From RGIG2945 sp045540355 (GTDB lineage: Bacteria > Bacillota > Clostridia > Oscillospirales > Acutalibacteraceae): 64,000 nt of DNA. The notes below the pieces were generated by a model, which was given only the letters and a program-made list of their open reading frames with translations, was not told the DNA's origin and searched no databases. The DNA is taken from the NCBI GenBank assembly GCA_045540355.1, contig JAZQHB010000071.1, forward strand, positions 49,143 through 113,142. Direction: 5' to 3'. The position numbers were made by a program, and so were the translations under genes. Shown piece after piece: positions 1 to 7,871 of this stretch (its first letter is position 1; each line of letters starts with the position of its first letter).

Positions 1-950
1 GTGCTGAATCTACGTCTAAACCACGGTACAAGTGCGTATGAAAGATACGAAATCGGGCTTGCCGGGATACCGACGATTGTTTTGAGTGACGCCATGTTAA
101 GAACATCAACATAATAAATTGACGCATAACCGCCGATCTGGAATGCTGAGAGGAAGTTTGAAAGTGTAATCATCAGCATCGGACGATTGTTGAGTATTGA
201 CTTAAAGCTGTCAAGAATACTCGGTTTCTTGGTCGACTGCATAACACGTTCATGATAACGAAGAGTCATATTGACCTGGAAAATAAACGGAAGAACCGTA
301 CAGAAAATACACATACCGATCAACGCTGTGCTTACTGACATTCCGAGAATATCTCTTGTGCACAAGTCGATAACAATACCTGTTGAAATTTCGGGAACGC
401 TACCATAAAGACTGCTCAGGAATTTCGAGCTGGCTATTAGCTTCGTTCGTTCATTTGGGTTTGGCGTTATCGTCGCAAGAACACCGGTACCGCCTGCACT
501 TTGGAATGTTTGCAACAATTCACGAACAATATACAATATGGTATAAAATATAAGTTTTTTCGGATCATCCGGTGCTGTTCCGTTAAAAATAACGGGTATA
601 AGCCAGTAAGCCAGGTTTCCGAAGAAACAAGGGAACAAACAACCTACAAGGTAAGGTTTAAATTTACCCCATCTTGTTCTTGTTCGGTCAACCAATGCAG
701 CGATGAGGAAGTCATTGATGATATCCCATGCACCTGCAAGCATCGTAACCTTTGCCATGTACTCAAGGTCGACATTAAGTACATTATAGGTAAAGTAAGA
801 ACCGTATGAACCTATATTAAAATCTCCGAAAGAAGAACTCATAATATATGCTCTTGATTCTTTTCCCGGTATGTAGCGTCTGTCAAGCGATATTGACGGA
901 CTGTACTCAGTTACTTCACCGGTAGCCGTTGTAACAGTTTTTTCTGCCAC
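1..950 (-). CDS. GPH-family sugar:cation symporter, copy 1 (C-terminus cut by window edge)
   Basis: Open for about 316 codons from a GTG start at 950 to the window edge. The start is set by an AAAGGTGG ribosome site nine bases upstream. The protein is a close paralogue of the next gene (1113-2582) along its whole visible length: the N-terminus VAEKTVTTATGEVTEYSPS differs only in the start codon. It carries the GPH/MelB-type features of the family: an early DxxND-like segment (GAWDIINDFLIAALVDRTRTRWGKFKPY) and multiple hydrophobic helices. Family knowledge gives uptake of a glycoside, pentoside or hexuronide with Na+ or H+ in the cytoplasmic membrane; the substrate cannot be told. It has its own promoter and lies directly downstream of its paralogue, so it is a tandem duplication. 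Confidence 0.88.
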   Translation of the reverse strand, partial: MAEKTVTTATGEVTEYSPSISLDRRYIPGKESRAYIMSSSFGDFNIGSYGSYFTYNVLNVDLEYMAKVTMLAGAWDIINDFLIAALVDRTRTRWGKFKPYLVGCLFPCFFGNLAYWLIPVIFNGTAPDDPKKLIFYTILYIVRELLQTFQSAGGTGVLATITPNPNERTKLIASSKFLSSLYGSVPEISTGIVIDLCTRDILGMSVSTALIGMCIFCTVLPFIFQVNMTLRYHERVMQSTKKPSILDSFKSILNNRPMLMITLSNFLSAFQIGGYASIYYVDVLNMASLKTIVGIPASPISYLSYALVPWFRRRFS

Positions 951-997
951 CTTGTAATCCCACCTTTTTTCATTTGCTTGCAAAAATCATACACATA

Positions 998-1026
998 ATT
1001 TTAACACAACAAACACAAAAATTCAA
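998..1026 (-). promoter_or_regulatory. Predicted sigma-A promoter of symporter copy 1
   Basis: On the minus strand TTGAAT, a 17-bp spacer and TAAAAT, ending about 48 bases upstream of the GTG start. It lies in the 162-bp gap between the two symporter genes, which suggests the two copies are separately expressed. Confidence 0.55.
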
Positions 1027-1112
1027 GCAATTTTTACAATTTTCGCATATCGTCATACAAGAGTTTTCTTTTTCAGAAATTCAATGCTGATTTTCGTCGG
1101 ATTTTATACTTT

Positions 1113-2582
1113 TTATTTCGCTGCTTCTGTGGCTTTCTTTGCCGCCGCAGATCTTCTCTCCATAAGGTCAGCATACATTTTATCTCGTTTTTCACCTGTG
1201 AGGTTATAGAAGAACATCGGAATGTAGCCGAGAGCACCCGTTACAACCGGAACGATTGTAAAAAGTGCGAAGATATAAAACTTCGTCTTATCAGTCTGAA
1301 CCGTGCTTCCCTGCTGATAATTGATAAGTTTAAGCACCGCAGCACCGATGGCACTTGTCAAGGTCTGAACAAGCTTTGTTGCAAGACCCGTCGCAACTGA
1401 GGTCATCGCTTCTGTGCGGTAGCCGTTTTTCCACTCGCAGTAGTCCATTGATTCGTTGAAAATTTCCGTCGGAATAATATTTCTCAAACCATAGAAGAAA
1501 CAGAATACCATTTCCTGGAGCATCAAAAGCGGTACCATAACGAAGATATTATCATAGTTACCCATACCTATAAGGAACACAAGCACCCATAAAAGCTGAG
1601 GCACACCGTGCTGAATAAACCACAATGTCTTTGTGCTGAACTTGCGTCTGAACCAAGGCACAAAGCTGTATGAAATATAGGAAATCGGGCTGCCGGGTAT
1701 GCCGACGATTGTTTTGAGTGATGCCATATTAAGAACATCAACATAATAAATTGAATTGAAGCCGCCGATTGAGAATGCCGAAAGGAAGTTTGAAAGTGTA
1801 ATCATCATCATGGGGCGGTTTGTAATGATTGATTTTATGCCGTCGAGTATACTGGGCTTTTTGATTGATTGCATAACTCGTTCGTGATAACGAAGATTTC
1901 TGTTAATTTCAAATACAAACGGGATTACCGTGCAGAACACGCCCATAAAAATCAATACGCCGCTTACTGATATGTTGAGAATGTCCCTTGTGCACAAATC
2001 AACCAAGATACCTGATGTAATTTCCGGGACATTACTGTAAACGCTTCCGAGGAAGTTTGAGTTTGTTATCAGCTTCGTTCGTTCATTCGGGTTCGGAGTA
2101 ATCGTTGCTAAAATTCCCGTTGAACCGACCGTTGAGAATGTCAGTAAAGTTTCTCTCAGTACATAAAGTATCGTATAGTAAATAAGCTTTCTCGGGTCAT
2201 CGGGCGGTGTGCCGTTGAATATTACGGGCAAAAGCCAATATGCCATGTTCGCAAAGAAGCAAGGCACCATAAAACCGACAAGATACGGCTTGAATTTACC
2301 CCATCTTGTTCTTGTTCGGTCAACCAATGTTGCAATAAGAACATCGTTGATGATATCCCATATACCCGCAATCAAAGTAACCTTCGCCATATATTCAAGG
2401 TCAACATTAAGTACATTATATGTAAAATATGTGCCGTATGAGCCGATTGTAAAGCCCTTGAAGGAATCGGACATTATGAACGCCCTTGACTCTTTACCCG
2501 GAACATATCTTCTGTCAAGAGAAATTGACGGACTGTATTCGGTAACTTCACCTGTTGCGGTCGTTACTGTTTTCTCTGCCAT
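1113..2582 (-). CDS. GPH-family sugar:cation symporter, copy 2
   Basis: A 489-aa polytopic membrane protein of the glycoside-pentoside-hexuronide:cation symporter family (MFS superfamily, MelB/XynB-like), the family's usual length. Visible features are about twelve hydrophobic segments, the N-terminal DIINDVLIATLVDRTRTRWGKFKPY segment that corresponds to the cation-site region of MelB, and a basic C-terminal tail (MERRSAAAKKATEAAK). The ATG start is preceded by AGAAGGAG at ten bases. It probably imports an oligosaccharide or uronide for the intracellular glycosidases encoded nearby. That role is inferred from family and context. It is the upstream member of a tandem pair with the gene at 1-950. 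Confidence 0.92.
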   Translation of the reverse strand: MAEKTVTTATGEVTEYSPSISLDRRYVPGKESRAFIMSDSFKGFTIGSYGTYFTYNVLNVDLEYMAKVTLIAGIWDIINDVLIATLVDRTRTRWGKFKPYLVGFMVPCFFANMAYWLLPVIFNGTPPDDPRKLIYYTILYVLRETLLTFSTVGSTGILATITPNPNERTKLITNSNFLGSVYSNVPEITSGILVDLCTRDILNISVSGVLIFMGVFCTVIPFVFEINRNLRYHERVMQSIKKPSILDGIKSIITNRPMMMITLSNFLSAFSIGGFNSIYYVDVLNMASLKTIVGIPGSPISYISYSFVPWFRRKFSTKTLWFIQHGVPQLLWVLVFLIGMGNYDNIFVMVPLLMLQEMVFCFFYGLRNIIPTEIFNESMDYCEWKNGYRTEAMTSVATGLATKLVQTLTSAIGAAVLKLINYQQGSTVQTDKTKFYIFALFTIVPVVTGALGYIPMFFYNLTGEKRDKMYADLMERRSAAAKKATEAAK

Positions 2583-2617
2583 TCACATCATACTCCTTCT
2601 CATTAAATTACATATTG

Positions 2618-2646
2618 ATTTTAGCACAAAAAAATGATCACTTCAA
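2618..2646 (-). promoter_or_regulatory. Predicted promoter of symporter copy 2
   Basis: Minus strand TTGAAG, 17-bp spacer, TAAAAT with an upstream TGc (extended -10). It sits between the fabG-like gene's terminator and the symporter start. Confidence 0.55.
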
Positions 2647-2674
2647 CGATTTAAAAAATTTTCGTCAAAACATA

Positions 2675-2725
2675 AAAAACTCCGAGCAAAAACTTGGCAA
2701 TTTAACCAATGAATTTCTGCTCGGA
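2675..2725 (-). terminator. Possible terminator after the SDR gene
   Basis: TCCGAGCA (minus strand, from 2725) pairs with TGCTCGGA ending at 2681, with a long loop of about 29 bases, followed by GTTTTTT. The loop is longer than usual, so confidence is moderate. Confidence 0.5.
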
Positions 2726-2738
2726 AACAAATATTTTT

Positions 2739-3443
2739 TTACAACAATCCGCCGTCAACGCACAAGGTCTGCCCTGTTACAAAAGCGGCATCTTCACTCG
2801 CAAGGAAATATACCGTTTTTGCAACATCCTCGGGGGTGCCGTTACGCATAAGCGATGTCTGCTCAGCCAATTCGTCGATTGTATCTTCGTCAAGATTATC
2901 ATTCATCTTTGTCAAAATCATACCGGGAGCAACACAATTAACTCTTATCCCCGACGGACCGACTTCCCTTGACAACGCCTGGGTTAAGCCTATAACCGCC
3001 GCCTTTGATGCAGAATAATGCACTTCGCACGATGCACCCTGAAGTCCCCACATTGACGAAATATTGACTATCGCACCTGAATGTTTTTTTATCATATCCT
3101 TCAATGCACACTGACAACAGTTGAAAACGCCCCTGACATTCACATTGAAAATTCTGTCAAAGTCCTCCTGCGTAATCTCTGTGAAAAGCTTCTGTTGTGC
3201 AACACCTGCATTATTAACCAGAACATCTATATTTCCGATTTTTTCAAACATTGCTTCAACTTCGGAAATATCGGAAACATCAGCCTTTATTGCCTCGGAG
3301 TTCGGTAATTCTTTCTCAAGAGAAAGAGCCGCTTCTTGGGATTTATTGTAATTCAAAAACACCTTATATCCGTTGTCATGAAAAATTCTCGCAATCGCCG
3401 AGCCGATTCCGCCCGAAGCTCCTGTTACTAAAACAGTTTTCAT
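2739..3443 (-). CDS. SDR-family oxidoreductase (3-oxoacyl-ACP reductase FabG-like)
   Basis: A 234-aa classical short-chain dehydrogenase. The Rossmann motif TGASGGIG is at residues 7-14, NNAG at about 77-80, the catalytic Ser in NISSMWG, and YSASK (catalytic Tyr and Lys) at about 144-148. C-terminal VTGQTLCVDGGLL is typical of FabG-like enzymes. It should reduce a keto group with NAD(P)H; the substrate is not determined and 'fabG' would be over-precise because no other fatty-acid genes are near. The ATG has a GGAG site that lies directly against the T-tract of the preceding terminator (3455-3482), and I see no promoter of its own, so it may be expressed by read-through. Confidence 0.9.
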   Translation of the reverse strand: MKTVLVTGASGGIGSAIARIFHDNGYKVFLNYNKSQEAALSLEKELPNSEAIKADVSDISEVEAMFEKIGNIDVLVNNAGVAQQKLFTEITQEDFDRIFNVNVRGVFNCCQCALKDMIKKHSGAIVNISSMWGLQGASCEVHYSASKAAVIGLTQALSREVGPSGIRVNCVAPGMILTKMNDNLDEDTIDELAEQTSLMRNGTPEDVAKTVYFLASEDAAFVTGQTLCVDGGLL

Positions 3444-3454
3444 ATTTTCACTCC

Positions 3455-3482
3455 AAAAAAGAGGCGAAATAAAATTCGCCTC
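3455..3482 (-). terminator. Strong terminator between the Ig-repeat gene and the SDR gene
   Basis: On the minus strand GAGGCGAA, six-base loop, TTCGCCTC, then TTTTTT: a textbook intrinsic terminator. The T-run is followed at once by the SDR gene's GGAG ribosome site. Confidence 0.85.
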
Positions 3483-3504
3483 AAAATTTAATCATATCTC
3501 GCCT

Positions 3505-5997
3505 TTATTCATCTATCTCCGTATAACCTGAAGGAATCACATAATTATTTGCAGTATATGTGCCGGAAATCTTCACATTAGAAATAAACAATGAGCTGCC
3601 GTCAGGTTTAATCTGATTTATATATTTCAGAGTACCCGCACTGTTGAAGTAGAACTCTATAAACATTCCCTCGGCACCGTAAGGTGTGAAGCGTTCAACT
3701 CTGTAATTAACTCCGCTGACCTTTTTGGTGCTTGAGCCTTCGTATATAAGGTTACTGAAAGCCTTCAGGGTTGTTACATCACCACCGCTTATTTTCGAAT
3801 ACTGATTAACAAACGGGAAAAGTATATACATACCGTCAGTTCTTGTCAACATTGAAACGGCCATAGGTGTATTTAACAAGTTTTCGAGCTCTTCGGGAAT
3901 ATCTCCGATATCGCCGATATCTCCGATTCCTCCAAAGTTCTCAAGAAAATCTCTGATTGAAAGACTGAGGTCTACTCTTATATTGGTAGTAGTCTGGTTT
4001 ATACCGTATGATACATCTGCCTCAAAGTCTACTCCGCTAACATTCATGGTTGTTTCACCGCTGACCGTGTAAGCACCGTCTCTGAAATAATTCTTGAAGT
4101 ATTCGTTATATCTTGTTGAAGGCTTGCTTGAATCAGTTACAAGAACGCGGCAGTAAGCTTTAAGGTTTGTTCCGTCTGCTGACTGACATACTATAATTGC
4201 AGTACCCGCCTGCTTTGTAACAATCTTACCTGTTCCGTCAATTGTTGCAACCGTGGGATTAAGTGATTTCCACGAAAGAGTTGTAATTGCATCTGCAGGA
4301 GTAAGAACGGGAGTAAATCTACCTGCCTTACCTTTTTCCCATGTGAGCGAGCCTGCATTTAATTTAAGTCCCGTAAGCTTTGAACCTACAGTTACGGTGC
4401 AGCTTGCCTTGAGATTTGTTCCGTCTTTGGTTGTGCAGGTAATCGTTGCCGTACCTGATGCCTTTGCAGTAACAACGCCATTTGCAGATACTGTTGCTAC
4501 AGCCGTATTTGATGATGTCCATGTAAGGTTTTTATTGTAAGCATTCTGAGGCTCAATTATCGGATAAAGTGTTGCTGTTTTACCCTTGAAAACTTTTATC
4601 GAGTTGAGCTCAAAGCTTACTGACTTAACAGGTTCAACAACCCTTACCGTGCAGGTTGCAAATTTGGTATTGTCCGCAACTGATTTACAAGTAATTGTTG
4701 TTGTACCGATTGATACCGCCGTAAGCTTACCTGTTGATGAAACCGTTGCAACTTCGGGATTTGAAGAAGTCCATTCAAGTGTTTTATTTGTAGCATCTGC
4801 GGGTGATACGGTAGCCTTGAAGCTTCCGCTCTTGCCGGGTATCCATGTGATTGTTGCTGCGTTAAGTTTAACACTTGCCACAGGAACATTAACATCTTCT
4901 TTCGGTTTTACAGTTACAAAACAAGTTGCAAATTTGCCGCTTCCGTCAGTAGCCTTGCAGGTGATTGTTGCCGTACCTGCACCGACTGCGGTGAGCTTGC
5001 CTGTTGATGAAACTGTTGCTACGCTTTCATCAGATGATGTCCATTCAAGTGTTTTATTCTTAGCATTTTCGGGCAATACTGTTGCCTTGAATGAAGCTGA
5101 CTTACCTACCGGCCAATTGATGGTTGCCGCATTGAGCTTAACCGATGATACAGGTGTCCAAACGGTTACTGCACAAGTTGCCTTGAGGTTACTTCCGTCT
5201 GTTGTTGCACAAGTGATTGTTGTCTTACCTGCACCGACTGCAGTTATTTTACCTGCTGATGATATTGTAGCAACCTTTGTGTTTGATGATGTCCATTTCA
5301 GTGTCTTTGATGCAGTTGCCGGTGTAATTGTAGCCTTGAAGCTGCCTGCTTTGCCTATCGGCCAATTTAATGTTTTGCAGTTTAATTTAAGGCTTGTTGC
5401 AAGGTTTGATGCACCCGTTACAGTTACCTTACAGGTTGCATATTTGCCGCTTCCGTCCTTTGCCTTGCAAGTGATTGTTGCCGTACCTGCACCGACTGAG
5501 GTTAATTTACCGGTTGAAGATATTGTTGCAACCTTGGTATTTGAAGATGTCCATGTAAGAGTTTTGTTAATAGCGTCTGCGGGTGCAACCGTAGTCTTGA
5601 AGCTTCCGCTTTTTCCTACGGGCCACTTGATTGTTGCCGCATTGAGCTTGACACTTGTAACAGCCTTTCCGACTGTTACCTTGCAAGTTGCTTTCAAATT
5701 ACTTCCGTCTGTTGTTGCACAGGTAATCGTTGTTGTGCCGATAGCCTTCGCAGTAAGCTTACCTGCTGTCGTTACCGTTGCAACCTTAGGGTTAGACGAA
5801 GTCCATTTAAAAGTCTTTGATGCACCTGCCGGTGTTACGGTAGCCTTGAAGCTTCCGCTTTTACCCGGAATCCATTTAATTGTTGCAGCGTTAAGTTTAA
5901 GTGATGTCGCTTTTTCTGCAGCCGACACTGTTATACAAGCGGAAAATGCCATCACCGCCACCATCAAAAACGCCAATATTTTCTTTGTTACTTTCAT
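3505..5997 (-). CDS. Secreted multi-repeat Ig-like (Big_2) protein with C-terminal LppX/LolA-like domain
   Basis: An 830-aa exported protein. Residues 1-27 are a signal peptide (KK, hydrophobic core, cleavage near VSA-AE). Seven Big_2/invasin-type Ig-like repeats of about 84-90 aa follow (roughly 29-622), each with the pattern LNAxTIxW...GKSGSFKATV...WTSSNxxVATV...GTxTITC...ATCxVTV. Repeats 1-5 are very alike and 6-7 diverged. The last 203 residues form a separate domain beginning TRYNEYFKNYFRDGAYTVSG and ending IPSGYTEIDE. It resembles the C-terminal domain of the lipoprotein encoded just upstream (6026-6901) in layout and end sequence. A GDI tripeptide run (IGDIGDIGDI) lies in it. No sortase or S-layer anchor is visible. 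A role in cell-surface binding or adhesion is inferred. It is the second gene of a two-gene operon, 28 bases after the lipoprotein. Confidence 0.85.
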   Translation of the reverse strand: MKVTKKILAFLMVAVMAFSACITVSAAEKATSLKLNAATIKWIPGKSGSFKATVTPAGASKTFKWTSSNPKVATVTTAGKLTAKAIGTTTITCATTDGSNLKATCKVTVGKAVTSVKLNAATIKWPVGKSGSFKTTVAPADAINKTLTWTSSNTKVATISSTGKLTSVGAGTATITCKAKDGSGKYATCKVTVTGASNLATSLKLNCKTLNWPIGKAGSFKATITPATASKTLKWTSSNTKVATISSAGKITAVGAGKTTITCATTDGSNLKATCAVTVWTPVSSVKLNAATINWPVGKSASFKATVLPENAKNKTLEWTSSDESVATVSSTGKLTAVGAGTATITCKATDGSGKFATCFVTVKPKEDVNVPVASVKLNAATITWIPGKSGSFKATVSPADATNKTLEWTSSNPEVATVSSTGKLTAVSIGTTTITCKSVADNTKFATCTVRVVEPVKSVSFELNSIKVFKGKTATLYPIIEPQNAYNKNLTWTSSNTAVATVSANGVVTAKASGTATITCTTKDGTNLKASCTVTVGSKLTGLKLNAGSLTWEKGKAGRFTPVLTPADAITTLSWKSLNPTVATIDGTGKIVTKQAGTAIIVCQSADGTNLKAYCRVLVTDSSKPSTRYNEYFKNYFRDGAYTVSGETTMNVSGVDFEADVSYGINQTTTNIRVDLSLSIRDFLENFGGIGDIGDIGDIPEELENLLNTPMAVSMLTRTDGMYILFPFVNQYSKISGGDVTTLKAFSNLIYEGSSTKKVSGVNYRVERFTPYGAEGMFIEFYFNSAGTLKYINQIKPDGSSLFISNVKISGTYTANNYVIPSGYTEIDE
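4132..5911 (-). repeat. Seven tandem Big_2 Ig-like repeat units
   Basis: DNA-level tandem repeats of about 250-270 bp encoding the Ig-like modules. They are close enough that recombination or copy-number change between strains is plausible. The codon pattern leaves a long false antisense frame on the plus strand. Confidence 0.85.
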
Positions 5998-6025
5998 TTG
6001 ATTTCTTCCTTTTTATATTTTTATC

Positions 6026-6901
6026 TTAACCGAGGTTTTCAATATCCGCTTTTTTGTAGCCCTTGGGAATTGCAAATTCAGATTCATCAACTGTCGGTTT
6101 AATTTTACTTACCTTGAGAAGTGATTCACCGTCAGCATCCTGGAATTTAATTCTCTTAAGCTCGCCTGTTTCTTCGCTGAAATAGAAGAAAGTTGAATAT
6201 CCGTCACTGCCCTTGATTTCTTCGCAAACATAGATATCATCACCGATCTTTACTCTCTTTGTCGATGCGTGTGTTTTTACATCGGTGAGACCCGAATAAT
6301 CCGCGTCACCAAAAAGATTTTCCTCTATAGGCTGATAAAGCTTAACATCAGGAAGAAGAATATATGTATTCTCGTTGTTGACAATCATGCCTATTGTGAA
6401 ATTCTGATAGGTATATTGTGTACGGATATACTGTTTTTTACCGTTTCTTGCAAGCTTGAACGGAAGGCTCATATTCTGACCTTCAAAAGAAGCAGACATT
6501 GTGCCTTCAATTGTAAATATACCCTTGGCGAAAAATTCCTGATTAAGTTTATTAAAGTTCGACGCATTGGGCAATGTTGCGGATTCACCGCCGTTATTCT
6601 TTGTCGTTGAATTGTTTTTAGTGGTATTGTTTACAGCATCCGCTTTTTTTGTTGTGCCACTGTTCTGAACAAGCACTTCTTCCTTATTATTGAAATCATC
6701 AATCTCACTCTTTGCATCGTCTGCAATAGTGTTACCTTCAAAATCTGTCGGAACTGTGCCGTCTATACCTGTGAGGGTCATTAAGTCCTCAGCAGACAGT
6801 TTTGTCGTTTCATCTTCAGATTTAAAAACCTGACAAGCGGCAAATGATGATAACATCAACACCGTCAATGATAACGCTAAAATTCTTTTAAATCCATTCA
6901 T
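6026..6901 (-). CDS. Lipoprotein sharing the C-terminal domain of the Ig-repeat protein
   Basis: A 291-aa predicted lipoprotein. I start it at the ATG at 6901 because an AAAGGGG site lies seven bases upstream; a GTG eight codons earlier would swallow that site. The N-terminus MNGFKRILALSLTVLMLSSF is followed by AAC, a lipobox-like site giving a membrane-anchored Cys at about residue 23. A Thr/Asn-rich linker (about 80-110, NTTKNNSTTKN) is followed by a domain of about 170 aa beginning FFAKGIFTIEG and ending IPKGYKKADIENLG. That domain parallels the tail of the downstream secreted protein (FRDGAYTVSGE ... IPSGYTEIDE). The fold may be LppX/LolA-like; this is inference. First gene of the operon. 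Confidence 0.8.
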   Translation of the reverse strand: MNGFKRILALSLTVLMLSSFAACQVFKSEDETTKLSAEDLMTLTGIDGTVPTDFEGNTIADDAKSEIDDFNNKEEVLVQNSGTTKKADAVNNTTKNNSTTKNNGGESATLPNASNFNKLNQEFFAKGIFTIEGTMSASFEGQNMSLPFKLARNGKKQYIRTQYTYQNFTIGMIVNNENTYILLPDVKLYQPIEENLFGDADYSGLTDVKTHASTKRVKIGDDIYVCEEIKGSDGYSTFFYFSEETGELKRIKFQDADGESLLKVSKIKPTVDESEFAIPKGYKKADIENLG

Positions 6902-6929
6902 AAGAAAACCCCTTTCATTATCCACCTAC

Positions 6930-6958
6930 ATTCTAACCTATTTTCAAAAACTTTGCAA
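6930..6958 (-). promoter_or_regulatory. Predicted promoter of the lipoprotein/Ig-repeat operon
   Basis: Minus strand TTGCAA, 17-bp spacer, TAGAAT, about 29 bases upstream of the ATG. It is divergent from the proB promoter. Confidence 0.6.
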
Positions 6959-7018
6959 TAGTATAAAAAAAACTTCCATCTTTTTTAACAGTTTGTTTAT
7001 TTTTATATCCAAATAAAC

Positions 7019-7047
7019 TTCACTTTTCTTAAAAAGTGTGCTACAAT
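7019..7047 (+). promoter_or_regulatory. Predicted promoter of proBA
   Basis: TTCACT, 17-bp spacer, TACAAT, 35 bases before the proB ATG. The spacing and -10 match sigma-A well; the -35 matches four of six bases. Confidence 0.55.
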
Positions 7048-7082
7048 ATTGAAAATATTTACCTTTTACAGGAGTGTATTTT

Positions 7083-7871
7083 ATGGCTTTCACAAAAGAT
7101 GTTAAGAGGATTGTATTCAAGGTCGGCACCTCAACCCTTACATATCCTAACGGAAAAACAAATATCAGACGCATCGGCAGACTTGTAAAAGTGCTTTCCG
7201 ATTTAAAAAATTCGGGTAAGGAAATTATACTTGTCACATCAGGTGCGATCGGAGTAGGCGTAAGCAAGCTTAATCTCCGTCAGAAGCCCGTTGATATTCC
7301 CGGTCGTCAGGCAGCGGCAACCGTCGGACAGTGTGAGCTTATGTTTTTATATGATAAACTTTTTTCAGAATACGGTCACATAATAGGTCAGCTTCTCATA
7401 ACACGAAGCGATGTTGATATTGAGGAAAGAAAAATAAATCTCGAAAACTCTTTCGAGAAGCTTTTTGAGTTTGATGCTATTCCCGTTGTCAACGAAAACG
7501 ATGCCGTTTCTGTTGAAGAAATTGAATTTGGTGACAACGATTCTCTTTCTGCCATTGTTGCAAAGCTTGTAAATGCAGATGCTTTAATTATACTTACGGA
7601 CACAGACGGACTTTATGACGGTGACCCGAGAGAGGACCCCGATGCAAGAATAATTCCGTCGGTAGATGTGATTGACGATTATATTGAATCTATCGCAGGC
7701 GGCAGCGGAACAAAATTCGGCACGGGCGGAATGGTGACAAAAGTCCATGCAGCAAAATTCGCAACCGGCGAGGGCATTGACACCATAGTCATGAACGGTG
7801 ACAGACCCGAGCTCATTTACGACTTACTTGACGGTCATCAGGTCGGAACTTTCTTTAAGGGGAGAAAATAA
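7083..7871 (+). CDS. proB: Glutamate 5-kinase
   Basis: A 262-aa amino-acid-kinase-family protein that phosphorylates glutamate, the first step of proline synthesis. Visible motifs are FKVGTSTLT at the N-terminus (phosphate-binding), LVTSGAIGVG, the NENDAVS segment, LTDTDGLYDGDPR and FGTGGMVTKVHAA, all characteristic of ProB. It lacks the C-terminal PUA domain of the roughly 370-aa enterobacterial enzyme, so it is the short form. I use the ATG at 7083, eight bases after GGAG; a GTG at 7074 overlaps that site. Its stop overlaps the proA start by one base, so translation is probably coupled. Feedback inhibition by proline is known for the family. Confidence 0.95.
   Translation: MAFTKDVKRIVFKVGTSTLTYPNGKTNIRRIGRLVKVLSDLKNSGKEIILVTSGAIGVGVSKLNLRQKPVDIPGRQAAATVGQCELMFLYDKLFSEYGHIIGQLLITRSDVDIEERKINLENSFEKLFEFDAIPVVNENDAVSVEEIEFGDNDSLSAIVAKLVNADALIILTDTDGLYDGDPREDPDARIIPSVDVIDDYIESIAGGSGTKFGTGGMVTKVHAAKFATGEGIDTIVMNGDRPELIYDLLDGHQVGTFFKGRK

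Noticed and set aside
4132..5911. Regularly spaced repeats that could suggest a CRISPR array
   Set aside because: The units are about 250-270 bp, coding and continuous; no short identical repeats with unique spacers exist here or elsewhere in the window.
4586..6001. 471-codon open frame on the plus strand, opposite the Ig-repeat gene
   Set aside because: It mirrors the repeat units exactly, has low-complexity Val/Leu/Ala content and no ribosome site. The real gene on the minus strand has a signal peptide and known domains.
6902..6925. GTG start extending the lipoprotein by eight residues
   Set aside because: It would include the AAAGGGG ribosome site within the coding region and put charged residues before the signal peptide.
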